DNA from: Hanleya hanleyi
Taxonomy: Eukaryota; Mollusca; Polyplacophora; Lepidopleurida; Hanleyidae
Direction of reading: 5' to 3'
Assembly (NCBI GenBank): GCA_036873755.1
Contig: JAVTVY010020291.1
Coordinates: 1 to 64,000, forward strand
DNA length: 64,000 nt
In this document: in pieces, positions 36,477-50,063 of the stretch
Layout: each line of letters starts with the position of its first letter
Position numbering within the stretch: the stretch's first letter is position 1
Translations under genes and position numbers: made by a program
The notes under the pieces: model-generated
What the model saw: the letters and a program-made list of their open reading frames with translations, nothing else
What the model was told of the DNA's origin: nothing
The model's database searches: none

Positions 36477-37107
36477 ATAAATCTTTTGTCTGAACTTGAG
36501 AAAACATTGTTATTGAACAGATTGTTTCCAGCTGGGATATGGTATTGTATTATATCATATTGTATCCCAGTCTTCAGTCAGTGTATAGGATGAGTAAGTC
36601 CAGCTGTGGTGGTCTCTACCAGTATGGGTTTGTGTGACATTTTTCCTCAATCAGGGCCTCCATTGATTATTTCATCCGCATCATTGTCTGTTAACTCTGT
36701 CGCCTGTCCCCAGCATAACCCTGAAAAAGTCGCGCTCTGACGAAACCGGACACCTGCCGGGTAGGAGCAGCGTGCTAGATGCCCAAGAGACTCGTCTTGG
36801 GCCAATGTTTGCCATCTATTGATAATCTGTATGTCTGTTTGATTAGCCGCTCATCATCGCTGATTGAACCCTGTCGTCCAGCTCATCTCCTCACAATGGC
36901 TTTTAAGTGTTAAGAGTGTGTGTCCTCTGTTGGATATTGTTAACCAATTGTATAAATGAAAGCAGGTTGCAGATTGCGTGTACTTGCAACCATTTTTTAT
37001 ACCACTTAAAAAGCTGATTCATGTGTTGGATGAGTAACCACTATTTCATTGTTCAGATGTTGACATGTTGATTGGTCTATTCATATCAACCAATGGAAAT
37101 TCTGTCC

Positions 37108-37660
37108 TTTACAGCCTAAACTGCTATCATTGTTAAAGTTTTTGAGGATGTTGTTACCAATGAGTCGACGATCTGATGAACATTTCTTTTTTATAAATGA
37201 ATATTTTGCTACCAGCATTCTGGACTTTGGGATGATCACGTGAGAGAAATACAGCCTAAACCGTTTAAGCTATGGATCTAAAACGTCATATGGTTCTTAC
37301 TGTTGGGTTGACAATCTGATGAAGTTTTGGTGATTACAATGAATTTTTTGCCTAATTAACCGCAATATGGACTCCCATTGAAAAACAATCTAAGAGGAGG
37401 ATCCACATCTCTCGCACATTTTACAAACATGGGACACTGAATCTAAAACTTCGTAGTTATCTTCTTATCAATGATTCGACAATCTGATTACCTTCTGGTG
37501 GCTGTAGATTAATATTTTGTCTAATTCTCTGGACTTATTTTGCCCATTTATCCCAGCTGGGGTGATATTGTGAACGGAATACAGCCTAAACTGTTAATAT
37601 TATGGATATGACACTTTCCAATACTTTCCAATAAGTCGACGTTGAAAATAGTGATTAGGC
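37108..37660 (+). repeat. Diverged tandem repeat, period about 150-190 bp
   Basis: The phrase ACAGCCTAAAC recurs at about 37112, 37251 and 37581. It is accompanied by repeated 'ATGAGTCGACGATCTGAT'-like and 'AATATTTTGTCTAATT'-like blocks. Copies are substantially diverged. Confidence 0.5.
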
Positions 37661-37985
37661 TTGGAAGTGTAATGTTCACATCCTGGCATCATAGAAAGCA
37701 ATTCCATGCAAGATCCTGTGGCAAGGTACCCACAATTATCAAATTTGTCCCAAAAGGAAAATTCGGCTTGATCCCCCAGGTGACACAACCTACAGGTGTA
37801 TCGGCATGAAAATCCAAAATGAGATCTTGAGGCAAGGTACCCATATACCAAATTTGGAAAGAATCCATTAAGGTTTTCGAAGTTTAGATATGGAAACAAA
37901 TATGGACACATGCATGGACAGACAGACCCCAATACCATAGCCCTATACCTCTAGCCCTTCAGGCGTCGTATGACAATGACACTTC
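37640..37985. repeat. Probable dispersed repeat fragment
   Basis: The word GGCAAGGTACCCA occurs twice (about 37722 and 37833). The end contains GACAGACAGACCCC and CTAGCCCTTCAGGCGTCGTA, which resembles ends of repeats common in molluscan DNA. Boundaries are uncertain. Confidence 0.35.
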
Positions 37986-38267
37986 CTTTGAATACTGGGA
38001 AAATCTAGTCAGTTGTCATAGTTATCACCAGTTCAAAATATTTCTCCTGGGTTAAAGGATATGGTAAAGTGAAATTATAAATATGAACCGCTAGCTGATC
38101 AGCCAAGTCCCTAGTAACTGCACAGACAGATTCTTCAGTGTACATGTACAATAGGCAGACTCACATATGTTTAAGGCTGTGCCTCAAGGAGTATTCACTC
38201 AGTTTGGGATGAGTGGTCCTTTCATTATCCAGACTGGTATCAAGGTATTAGTGAAGCCATGGCAATG

Positions 38268-38653
38268 CATCTTCATTTTATCCAGCCAATTTCTACGTTC
38301 CCACTTCGAACCTGCCTTGATTTATCTGACCCCTTCAGCGTTCAAAATCCGAGGTGTAAATTTCACCAGCTAACGACAGAAGAACCAATCAGAACGTACA
38401 CATCGATTGCGAGTGAAGTCACATAGAGTGACATCATCCTCTATTAGCGGCGTCCTTCCTCCTAATATGGTGCCCACTAATTAGGTCAGCCAATCAATAA
38501 CGCTCTTGTGCGACCCATTTCGAATTTCAAATGTTTTTGAGGTCAGTGACGTCTCGTGTCTATTTATAAGTTATTTGAACATTGAAGGGGTCCAGATATA
38601 TCAAGGGAAGTTCGAAGTGGGAACGTAGAAATTGGCTGGATAAAATGAAGATG
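38268..38653. repeat. Fold-back pair just upstream of the last glypican exon
   Basis: The left arm (about 38268-38347, starting CATCTTCATTTTATCCAGCC) has its near-perfect reverse complement at about 38573-38653. The arms are separated by about 225 bases. The right arm ends about 100 bases before the acceptor of the GPI exon. Confidence 0.85.
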
Positions 38654-38755
38654 TGGCAATGTGACTGGTTATCAGGTCTTATATTCTATGTACAATGTAG
38701 ATATGCATATCAAAGCTTTTACTTAATTCATGCCAAATGTTTCTGTCTTCCACAG

Positions 38756-38928
38756 ATGATCATAAATATAAGCCATTTGACCCTGACCTGACTTTCGAGC
38801 CGAAGCGAAATGGTAAACCAATAAATCAACCTCCTGTGGACACTGGCGGAGCATCGGCTATTACAACAACAATAACAACTGTATTTGTTACGATACTATT
38901 GTCCACATGGTTACTATGGAAAGGCTGA
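38756..38928 (+). CDS. Glypican terminal exon with GPI-anchor signal
   Basis: The acceptor (CTGTCTTCCACAG) is followed by two bases that complete the codon left open by the previous exon (G+AT gives Asp). The exon encodes DDHKYKPFDPD, a linker, then a small-residue stretch Gly-Gly-Ala-Ser (38845-38856) that could hold the GPI attachment site. A hydrophobic terminus ending FVTILLSTWLLWKG and a TGA stop at 38926-38928 follow. A short spacer, a hydrophobic run and no cytoplasmic tail fit a GPI signal rather than a transmembrane proteoglycan such as syndecan. Reading frame and phase are continuous across all three exons, which is strong evidence that they form one gene. The predicted C-terminal product from these exons is about 162 residues. 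Confidence 0.85.
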
Positions 38929-41900
38929 CAGCAGATGGAGTGAACTAGTGCTTTTATGTAATTATTAAATGGGATGATAATGTTTATTATCTGGGGCGAG
39001 TCAAGCCGATTGTTAACTCTCGTATATAAGACCTTGGTAATCAAGCTGATTAAATCTCCTACACGAGACCCAAGTAACCGAGCCGATTGTTAACTCTCCT
39101 TTGATGACTAATTGTTTCTCAACTTTATAAATCCTCGGCTTTAGAATCTGAATATTACGAGTAAGGGCTGGACCTTAAAATTCAACTAAACTGTGTATAC
39201 TTGTAACAAGTCTGTAAGCCCTGGTTATACCAAGCTAAAAGCAAAAGTCAGCCATTAAAAGTTAAGGTTTCTCCACAATACCCCAAAATGCATTCAACCC
39301 TGTTGGAAAATCATGCGGAGTAAAACAACCTAAAATGAGGCTAAATAAACATCATCCCAAAGAATTGTGTGAGATTTGTAAATTATTGTATATATAAATA
39401 TATGTAATATGTTTTTATATTAGCTGAGAGGAGGAGACTCTCCTGAAATACAACTGTTCGATGTTATATGTTAAGACTTTGTCCAGATGGGGCAGATTAC
39501 TGCAAGGACATGCAGTATTCAGCTATACATGTAGAGTGGCCTCCCTTGGGCCAGTATGGAACATACATTTCTAAGTTACCTCCCTTGTCCTGGATACAAT
39601 CTTAAGTACATGTAAGTTGGCTTTGCATTATTAGTAGAAGAATGGCCAGCAGTAGATTTATTAGAATGTGGGCTTGACAAAACAAAACAGCCTGTATTCC
39701 AAAACAAATCATTACATGTACATGTATTGTATATATAAAAACAATATTAGGCCAGAACATTAAGGAGGTAGATTTTTATGACCGACTTGTTTTTATTTAT
39801 TGTTTTCCTCTCTGCTTAGATTATTTGTTTTGTGATCTTAATGCAAACAGGCTATCTTTATCTTTCTTAATGATTGTTTTGTTAATGTCAAGGGTTCAGA
39901 AGCTGCAAATGCTGATGTTTGGACTGATGTTGAATAAAAGTGAAAAATTGCATTAGCATGTACAAATTAATATATATCCTCCTGAATTTCACCCTGAGAA
40001 AAGTGATGCACGAGAGTCGTTGCTTTTCATGCTATTGTGTTAACTTTGTTATTATTTGTATATATTATTTAATCACTTCTGATACTAGAGACAAATATTT
40101 TAAGTAAATTTTCTTCTTACACACTTCATTGAACACTTTTGCTTTTAATGTTTTGTCAGTGATAACGTTTCAGATTAAGAAAAACATTAAAATTATCCAG
40201 ATAAGAGGGTTTTTTTTACAAGATTATACCCTCGAACCAAAATGACTTGTAATGAGAACAAGTCCGCAACATAACGCTAAATAATGATTGCATGTATCAA
40301 TACTGCAGTGAACAAGGGAGGTAACTGCAAGTAGAGGGCGCTGTGGAAATGGGAATGTTGTCTGAAGGAGGGACTGAAATCTTCATAAATAATTGTAATG
40401 GTTGTGACATGACCCATAAACCACTTCAGTAATCCTCGTATGTGGATTCACTATCATAAAATCATATTGCATATGATCCCAAATTGGAGTGCTGTAATTC
40501 ACATCCTGTGGGTGGATTGGTACCCAACAGGTCATTTCTGATATTATTTATATATTGAACACTTTATAATGATCTTAAATTTTGTAACTTTGCAGTTTAA
40601 GACATGTACATTTTTTTTATAATTATGGAAAATGAATAATGCTAAATAATTTTATCTCATTGAAAAGGAAAAGCAAATCAATGACATTAACTTCAAAAGG
40701 GACATGTTTGTATTTTTAATTCATTGTCAGGGGGCTATTTCCATTTTTTTTTCCCCATACAAGTATGAATGGCCATTTTTATTTTAACTGAAGTGCCCAA
40801 GGTTGGGTTATTTATATCCTTTATAAATTTTGTCACTCTATGGATATACTAAATATTATTGTGTTAAAATGTCACTTGTACAGTATGCATATACTGTACA
40901 TGTATCGTGCAGTTGTATTCTCTCATTCGCCTAGGTTTTCCATAAGCAAATGACACTGTAAATATCTGCAAGTATATGTTCCCTTCATTTAGACAATGAA
41001 GTTAAAAGCTTTTGATCTGTTTAGCAATTTTTTTTTTTGAATATTTTTGACATGTTCTACAATATGTAAATATGAGTCACTGTCATATTTCCTCTTTCTT
41101 CAGGGAGGATTGAGGAGAAAAAGAGATTTTTCCTTTTGTGTAATGCGAGTCAATGTGTTTTCCAATCCGTTAACGTACAGGCAAAATACATACATATACT
41201 AGGGTGCATTAGTTTTTTTTTTATTGAATTATAATTCTTGTTATTACATCAACAGTCATAAGTCTTGATACAGAGTCAACTGCTATACCTTTAACTTGTC
41301 ATTCCAAAATAATCATATATATGTATCATATTACCTTTATATCTAACGGTCTATTTAACATGATATCATAAGGTTGGAACAAATGGCTGTCCGATCTGTA
41401 GATGTACTAAAAAAATTTTAGTTTTTGATGTCCAAAGCAGTTATGTCCTGTGCCATTGCATTTATATTGGATCTTTCATATGTTTCTGTGTCAACTTCTT
41501 TTTTGTCTTTTGTTTTATAATTTGAAAATCCATATTTTTCCAAAAAACATATTACAACTACATGTAGTCTCAATTGTGAAAACATGATGATAGTTGAACA
41601 TGACCAAGACTGCATTGAGAATTGGTAATCGACAAAACAAGTTTGCCAAGATGACCAAACATGAGCGTAATTTGACCAAAAAACGAAGGCACAAACTATG
41701 CCATTTATTATGGTCTTGGTCTCTTCTCTGTTTAATTGCTGATTCCGCAGACAAATTTGGTCATCTTCAACAATTGGAAACTTTCTATAATGGGACCAGC
41801 CAAAATGGACCTCAGATCTCCACTTTGGAAAATTGAGATTGTTTTAGGCTGATCACAGCTTCAAGTAGTGGCACAACGTTCACTGACACATCATATGATA

Positions 41901-43025
41901 TTCTTCTACAAGATCCCAAAAGAATGTTGATTATGTCCGGATGTTTCTAGTATAAACTTATAATGTAGAATTACGACTAGGTCAAATCATCTTCAAATAA
42001 CACTATTTTTGTATTCATCATCTTGTGGAGTCTGGGCATTTTTAAATGTTACCCTGTGGTCTTGCTTCCAGTATTATGTAACTCCAATAGTCAATGTTAT
42101 TTGCCTTGTACATGTACATTACATCATTCTGGCAGATTACCTTGTGACATCAAGTTTTGTTCTGTCAGATTTTCTCTTCTTTTTTTTTTTAAGCCTGGCA
42201 TCAATAATGTACGTAATTTGTTCTTTTGAGAATTGTTTCAACTTGTGCTGTGAATGTTTTCTTCCATCGACTGTAAATCTACATTGTACATTGATATTAA
42301 GACTTGACTTGAACTTTACTATCATTTTTATTCCCAGTTCAATCATTTGTGACTGTCATATTGAATTAAGATGGAGGTAGAAGCATCTATAGTATATTGG
42401 GAGAGCAGATGTGGAAAAGCTAAGTTAGGATAACAGATGTATGGAGATCTACATTGTAATAAAAGGTTCATAAAAAAAGCAAATAAAGATGTTTTAATTA
42501 TCCCAATTTTTAAGGGTCATAAGAGTATTGACCATCGTATTATTAAGAACATGGTAATTCTAGAACTTCATGTAAGACTAAGTCAGTGCCAAGGTGCTCC
42601 TACAGAAAACTAGGTATGTATCTGTCTTTCGTATAGGATAAGTTCGATTTAATGGCATGTCATGCCGGTTTTTTTCTCGCATTCAACAAAGGTGAATTGA
42701 CTAATCTCAGTAATGCTAGATGCCTAAGCATTACAAGCAGTTTTAACCTAATAATAAATGTGTTCAGTTTGAAATGAGGAGATCTTGTGGGTTTAGGTAT
42801 CGGTACCTGTTCCCAGATATAAGTCTCCACTGATCAACTATTTGTAATCTATGAACCTGTATATGAATGGGCTCGTTCATCTCCATATACACCTAAGAAC
42901 GTACCATACACAGTTCTTCTTGTCATTGCCAGGAATATATTGTACTGAAAGAGATTTGCATAATTGTACGTGACGAGCAGGTAAGAACTGTTGTAAATTA
43001 TGAAGTGTAATCCAGTTTCAATAAA
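38929..43025 (+). promoter_or_regulatory. Probable glypican 3' UTR and candidate poly(A) signals
   Basis: Sequence after the stop codon is AT-rich and non-coding. AATAAA hexamers occur at 39933-39938, 42458-42463, 42482-42487 and 43020-43025. The last is followed within 30 bases by a GT-rich stretch (TGTTTGTTTTC), the best cleavage-site context of the four, and would imply a 4.1 kb 3' UTR. Which signal is used cannot be decided from sequence alone. No other gene was recognised in the interval. Confidence 0.45.
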
Positions 43026-45100
43026 GTCAGTCATCATGAGTGGAAGTCTGTTTGTTTTCTCTTATGTCTTATAGTTGATGCACATGTGACACTGACATGT
43101 CTGTCCATCTGTCCATGCAGCATCTGTGTTAATTGGGGTGATATTTGAAGGATTGATAATTGGTGGAAGTAGGTTCAATGTTGTTAGCACAATTATACAA
43201 TTTTGGTAAGCCCTCCTTGGATTACACCACAGACATATCTGGTGGGGGACACTGCTTTTTCAAGGTCAAATTATATGCATCTGAATCTCAAAACCTGATG
43301 GGTGACTGATTCTTTATCCTTAAAATTAGCTCTCATGTTACAGCTGGCATTGGATTTTGGTGTGTTGGATTGGATTGGAGCTGATCTCCATTCAGTTCTC
43401 TCAATGAGAAATTCTGGCGTGTTGTCAGCAAATCAACAATAGAAGAATATCTGTTCCACTTGCGTCACAGAATGTTCGTATTCTCTCCAGATCAGCAGTC
43501 ACCTTCATACAGGTCTTTCACTGTAATTCCACATGCCTCATTTGGACAATACACTGATTAGATCTCAGTACAGAATGTTCTCATTTTGAAGATCAAACTA
43601 TATACAGTATTCCCTTAGCACATTCATGAATCATAATCCCATAAGGGGAAATGAACTTCACGCTACATGAACCTGCAACTCGTATGTTCCCATAAGACCT
43701 CCATATAAACCAATCACTCAATACGGGAAGTTCCATAAGATGACCTAATACATGTACAGGATGTTTCCAGAAGTCTTCGGGATAACTCCATACATTATTA
43801 TATATATTCCTGTAAGACTTCCCTATGAACAGAACCGACAACTCTGCTTGTTGCGATGAAGGCTTGAGTAAATGAACAAAGGAAAACTGTATATGTTCAC
43901 AGAAGGCTTACAGGAATAGAGAGTAGAGAAGGTTTTCATGGGACTCCATCTTGAGGGACAACTTAAGACTTGATAGACTTCCACTGACAATGTTACCACA
44001 TTGTATAACTCCAATCCTGCGAGAAGAATATCATGAAGGCACTCCGTTGAGATTGCGAGTTTTATAGAAACTGCGTTGCATTATGGGATGTCTTCCTGTA
44101 TTAAAGTAAGTGATTAGTCAATTCAAATTTTCAAAATGAAACCGGCAATTTCATTGGTCTGTGGAAGAAATTGTAAGAAACCCCAGCCAAGGAACTGATA
44201 TCGAGGACTGAACGTGACGTTAAACCTTCTCTCTCCCGATATGGAGGAAAATGTGAAATATTGATATTGACTAAATGTTCACAGCTATTGGTCGATCTTT
44301 TGTGTAAGTTTTTATTGTTCAGGCCTTTCTATTACTGATAGATAGACTGGCCGCCGTCGTCTAATAACATAGGGTCGATTGATGATGGGCTGCTAGCAGT
44401 GCCGACCTTCACTAGTGGTGATGTCACGACCTGTTAGCTTGTATTTGTGACGTTGTGCAACAATCAGATTAACATTTCTATTATAAAGTCGTATTGCTAC
44501 GTGTAAAATTGGGCTGCTGTGACGTTACGGACTGACGCAGACCTCGTTAAGCTGTACAGGCTGTTCTTGACAAGGTCGAACCGAAGGTCGAAAAAAGAAT
44601 ATTTTACAGAATATCATTATACAACACCATCCATTATCATATCCTAAATCAAGATGAAATAGACGCATATCTTGAGCGGTAGTTTTCGCTTTGATATGTA
44701 GGTCTTCCTCTACACATCGAGCCATTTCATAAATGCAACATGTTGAAGGTATGGGCTCAAATTTGGCCGCCATTGCGTCTTTTCATTAGTAGATGCCGGT
44801 CCACTAGGCTTAGCGATAGCGGTCATGCGCAATGGATGGATACCAGTCTATACTGAAAGATTCCTGTCAAGACTCATTGCTGTATCCAGACTGCATATTG
44901 CACTTCTTTGTCTTGTGAAACTGGATATTCCTCTATTTGACCCGGAGTCTAACGTGAGAGATGTGCAATAACAGCATCATATCTAGGGGAAAACAAACTT
45001 TGCCTGAATTTGAGGATTTTCTATGTTTTTTTGAAGACTTGAGTGGTATGAGATTTGTGCTCCATACAGGATATACTCCACTGGAATAAAAAATCCTTAT
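43026..45100. other. Non-coding; SINE-like tail; no gene seen
   Basis: A tail of the form GGACTGAACGTGACGTTAAA plus CCTTCTCTCTC lies at about 44204-44236. An ATG-initiated minus-strand ORF at 44525-44773 has no recognisable domain or splice donor and is not called. Confidence 0.5.
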
Positions 45101-46010
45101 AAGATGTTCCCAGAAGACTGACAGGAATGGACAACTCCATAAAGGATTTTTCCAGGAGACTGGCAGGAATGGACAACTCCATGCAGAATGTTTCCAGGAG
45201 ACTTACAGGAATGACAACTCCATGCAGAATGTTTCCACAAGACTAACAGCAATGGACAACACCATACAGGATATGTTTCCATGACACTGACAGGAATGGA
45301 CAGCTCCATACAGGATTTTCCCATGAGACTGGTAGGAATGGACAACTCTATGCAGAATGTTTCCTGGGGACTGACAGGAGTGACAACTCCAGGCAGGATG
45401 TTTTCGCAAGACTAACATTAATGGACATACAGGATGTTTGCATGACACTGACAGGAATGGCAACTCCATACAGGATGTTTCCATGACACTAACAGGAATG
45501 GACTACTCCATTCAGGATGTTTCCAACTGGCAGGAATGGACAACTTAATGCAGAATGTATTCAAGAGACGGGCAGGAATGTACAACTGCATACAGGATGT
45601 TTCCATGTGACTGACGGGAATGGACAACTCATTACAGTATATTTCCAGGAGATTGACAGGAATGGACCACTCAATTTTGAATGTTTCCATGAGACTGACA
45701 GCAATAGACAACTTCATGCAGAATGTTTCCATGAGACTGGCAGGAATGGACAAATCAATACAGCAGGTTTCCAGGAGACTGACAGCAATGGACAACTCCA
45801 TACAGAATATTCTCACGAGACTGACAGGAATGAACTACTCCATTCAGGATGTCTCCAACTGGCAGGAATGGACAACTCCATACTGGATGTTTCCATGAGA
45901 CTGACAGGAATGGACAACACCATGTAGTATATTTCCAGGAGATTGACAGAAATGGACAACTCCATACAGAATATTCCCATGAGACTGACAGGAATGAACT
46001 ACTCCATTCA

Positions 46011-47335
46011 GGATATTTTCATGAGACTATTAGGAATGGACAACTCCATACAAGATGTTTTTATCACATTGATCTGACTGGAAATCTCAAAACAATATGT
46101 TCCAGTAAGACTAACAGGAAAGGACCCCTCTATACAAGATGTTTCCATGAGATGGTGAGGAATGGACAACTTCATGCATGATGTTTCCATGAGAATGATG
46201 GACAACTCTATACAGGCTGTTTCCAGGAGACTGGCAGGAATGGACAACTTCATGTAGGATGTTCCCATGAGACTGGCAGGAATGGACAACTCCACACAGA
46301 ATGTTTCCAACTGGCAAGAATGTACAACCCCATTCAGGATGTTCCCAAGAGACTGACAGGAATGGACGACTCCATACAGAAAGTTTCATGAGACTAACAG
46401 TGATGAACAGCTTAATAGAGGATATTCCCATATGACTCACAGGAATGGACAATTCAATACAGGATGTTCCCATAAAACTGACAGGAATGGACAGGCAGAC
46501 AGGAATAGACAACTCCAAAAGGATGTTTCCATCAGACCAATATGAATGAAAAACACATTACAGGATGTTCCCATATTAAACCTTAATTCTCTCTCTCTCC
46601 ATAAGACTGACAGGAATGGACAGATGAAAACAGGATGTTGGGACTCCTCCATACGACATGCTTGCATAAGATATGCAGGAATGAACAGACAGACAACTCC
46701 AGGCTGGAAATTCCCATAAGACTGACAGGAATGGATATCGTGATTCAGGATGTTCCCATATGTATATGTGTCATAGTATCTCATTGCCTAACAATCTATA
46801 CGACTGAACTGAGTGGTTAAATCCATACAGGATATGTCCATGAGACTGACAGGAATGGACAAGTCCATGCAGGATCTTTCCAAGAGACTGGCAGAATTAG
46901 ACAACTCCATACGGGTTGTTTTTTCATGAGACTAACAGGGATGGACAACTCCATGCAGGATGTTTTCATTAGACTGCCAAGAATGGATAACATTAGATAG
47001 CATGTTTGCATGAGACTGACAGGAATGCACAACTCCATATAGGATGTTTCCATGAGACTGGCAGGATTGGACAACTTCATGAAGGATGTTTCCATGAGAC
47101 TGACAGGAACGGACAACTTCATGCAGAATGTATTCAAGAGACTCGCAGGAATGTACAACTGCATGCATGATGTTTCCATGTGACTGACGGGAATTGACAA
47201 CCCAATACAGTATATTTCCAGGAGATTGGCAGGAATGGACCACTCTATTTTGGATGTTTCTAAGAGACTAACAGCAATAGACAACTCCATGCAGAAAGTT
47301 TCCATGAGACTGACAGGAAGAAACTACTCCATTCA
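46011..47335. repeat. Higher-order repeat block A (about 1325 bp)
   Basis: It starts with the same marker as the B blocks but includes the TTAAACCTTA-(TC)n insert at 46575-46600. Related A blocks begin at about 47336, 51340, 52784 and 55712. They differ in length by gain or loss of 42-bp units. Confidence 0.8.
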
Positions 47336-48787
47336 GGATATTTTCATGAGACTATTAGGAATGGACAACTCCATACAAGATGTTTTCATCACATTGATCT
47401 GACTGGAAATCTCAAAACAATATGTTCCAGTAAGACTAACAGGAAAGGACCCCTCTATACAAGATGTTTCCATGAGATGGTGAGGAATGGACAACTTCAT
47501 GCATGATGTTTCCATGAGAATGATGGACAACTCTATACAGGCTGTTTCCAGGAGACTGGCAGGAATGGACAACTTCATGTAGGATGTTCCCATGAGACTG
47601 GCAGGAATGGACAACGCCACACAGAATGTTTCCAACTGGCAAGAATGTACAACTCCATTCAGGATGTTCCCAAGAGACTGACAGGAATGGACGACTCCAT
47701 ACAGAAAGTTTCATGAGACTAACAGTGATGAACAACTTAATAGAGGATGTTCCCATATGACTCACAGGAATGAACAATTCAATACAGGATGTTCCCATAA
47801 AACTGACAGGAATGGACAGGCAGACAGGAATAGACAACTCCAAAAGGATGTTTTCATCAGACCAATATGAATGAAAAACACATTACAGGATGTTCCCATA
47901 TTAAACCTTAATTCTCTCTCTCTCCATAAGACTGACAGGAATGGACAGATGAAAACAGGATGTTGGGATAACTCCTCCATACGACAAGCTTGCATAAGAT
48001 ATGCAGGAATGAACAGACAGACAACTCCAGGCTGGAAATTCCCATAAGACTGACAGGAATGGATATCGTGATTCAGGATGTTCCCATATGTATATGTGTC
48101 ATAGTATCTCATTGCCTAACAATCTATACAACTGAGCTGAGTGGTTAAATCCATACAGGATATGTCCATGAGACTGACAGGAATGGACAAGTCCATGCAG
48201 GATCTTTCCAAGAGACTGGCAGAATTAGACAACTCCATACGGGGTGTTTTCATGAGACTAACAGGGATGGACAACTCCATGCAGGATGTTTTCATTAGAC
48301 TGCCAAGAATGGATAACATTAGATAGCATGTTTGCATGAGACTGACAGGAATGCACAACTCCATATAGGATGTTTCCATGAGACTGGCAGGATTGGACAA
48401 CTCCATGCAGGATGTGTCCATGAGACTGGCAGGAATGGGTAACTTCATGAAGGATGTTTCCATGAGACTGACAGGAATGGACAACTTCATGCAGAATGTA
48501 TTCAAGAGGCTCGCATGAATGTACAACTGCATGCAGGATGTTTCCATGTGACTGACGGGAATGGACAACTCAATACAGTATATTTCCAGGAGATTGGCAG
48601 GAATGGACCACTCCATTTTGGATGTTTCTAAGAGACTAACAGCAATAGACAACTCCATGCAGAAGGTTTCCATGAGACTGACAGGAATGGACAAATCAAT
48701 ATAGCAAGTTTCCAGGCGACTGACAGCAATGAACAACTCCATACAGAATATTCCCATGAGACTGACAGGAAGAAACTACTCCATTCA

Positions 48788-50063
48788 GGATATTTTCATG
48801 AGACTATTAGGAATGGACAACTCCATACAAGATGTTTTCATCACATTGGTCTGACTGGAAATCTCAAAACAATATGTTCCAGTAAGAGTAACAGGAAAGG
48901 ACCGCTCTACACAAGATGTTTCCATGAGATGGTGAGGAATGGACAACTTCATGCATGATGTTTCCATGAGACTGATGGACAACTCCATACAGGCTGTTTC
49001 CAGGAGACTGGCAGGAATGGACAAATTCATGTAGGATGTTCCCATGAGAATGGCAGGAATGGACAACTCTACAAGAAAGTTTCGATGAGACTGGCAGGAA
49101 TGGACAACTCCACACAGAATGTTTCCAACTGGCAAGAATGTACAACTCCATAAAGGATTTTTCCAGGAGACTGGCAGGAATGGACAACTCCATGCAGAAT
49201 GTTTTCAGGAGACTTACAGGAATGACAACTCCATGCAGAATGTTTCCACAAGACTAACAGCAATGGACAACACCATACAGGATATGTTTCCATGACACTG
49301 ACAGGAATGGACAGCTCCATACAGGATTTTTCCATGAGACTGGTAGGAATGGACAACTCTATGCAGAATGCTTCCTGGGGACTGACAGGAGTGACAACTC
49401 CAGGCAGGATGTTTTCGCAAGACTAACATGAATGGACATACAGGATGTTTGCATGACACTGACAGGAATGGACAACACCGTACAGGATGTTTTCATGACA
49501 CTAACAGGAATGGCAACTCCATACAGGATGTTTCCATGACACTGACAGGAATGGACTACTCCATTCAGGATGTTTCCAACTGGCAGGAATGGACAACTAC
49601 ATGTAGAATGTATTCAAGAGACTGACAGGAATGTACAACTGCATACAGGATGTTTCCATGTGATTGACGGGAATGGACAACTCATTACAGTATATTTCCA
49701 GGAGATTGACAGGAATGGACCACTCACTTTTGAATGTTTCCATGAGACTGACAGCAATAGACAACTCCATGCATAATGTTTCCATGAGACTGGCAGGAAT
49801 GGACAAATCAATACAGCAGGTTTCCAGGAGACTGACAGTAATGGACAACTCCATACAGAATATTCTCATGAGACTGACAGGAATGAACTACTCCATTCAG
49901 GATGTCTCCAACTGGCAGGAATGGACAACTCCATACTGGATGTTTCCATGAGACTGACAGGAATGGACAACACCATGTAGTATATTTCCAGGAGATTGAC
50001 AGAAATGGGCAACTCCATACAGAGTATTCCAATGAGACTGACAGGAATGAACTACTCCATTCA
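48788..50063. repeat. Higher-order repeat block B, copy 1 (1276 bp)
   Basis: This block starts at the marker GATATTTTCATGAGACTATT and is followed immediately by a near-identical block of the same length. It is a recent segmental duplication within the array. Confidence 0.85.

Larger units (their letters stand above)
35178..38755 (+). other. Last glypican intron
   Basis: This GT-AG intron of about 3.6 kb joins the Ser-Gly exon to the GPI exon. From 5' to 3' it holds a 25-bp tandem repeat near the donor, two copies of a dispersed AT-rich family (about 35360-35430 and 35975-36145), a SINE-like tail (about 36400-36476), a diverged tandem repeat (37108-37660), a dispersed repeat (37640-37985) and a fold-back pair (38268-38653). 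No exon-like ORF was found. Confidence 0.75.

Noticed and set aside
44525..44773. 82-codon minus-strand ORF starting MAAKFEPIPS in a fair Kozak context (GCAATGG)
   Set aside because: It could be a first exon, but no clear donor or downstream exon was found and no family is recognised. ATGGCGGC-type starts also occur inside MITEs.
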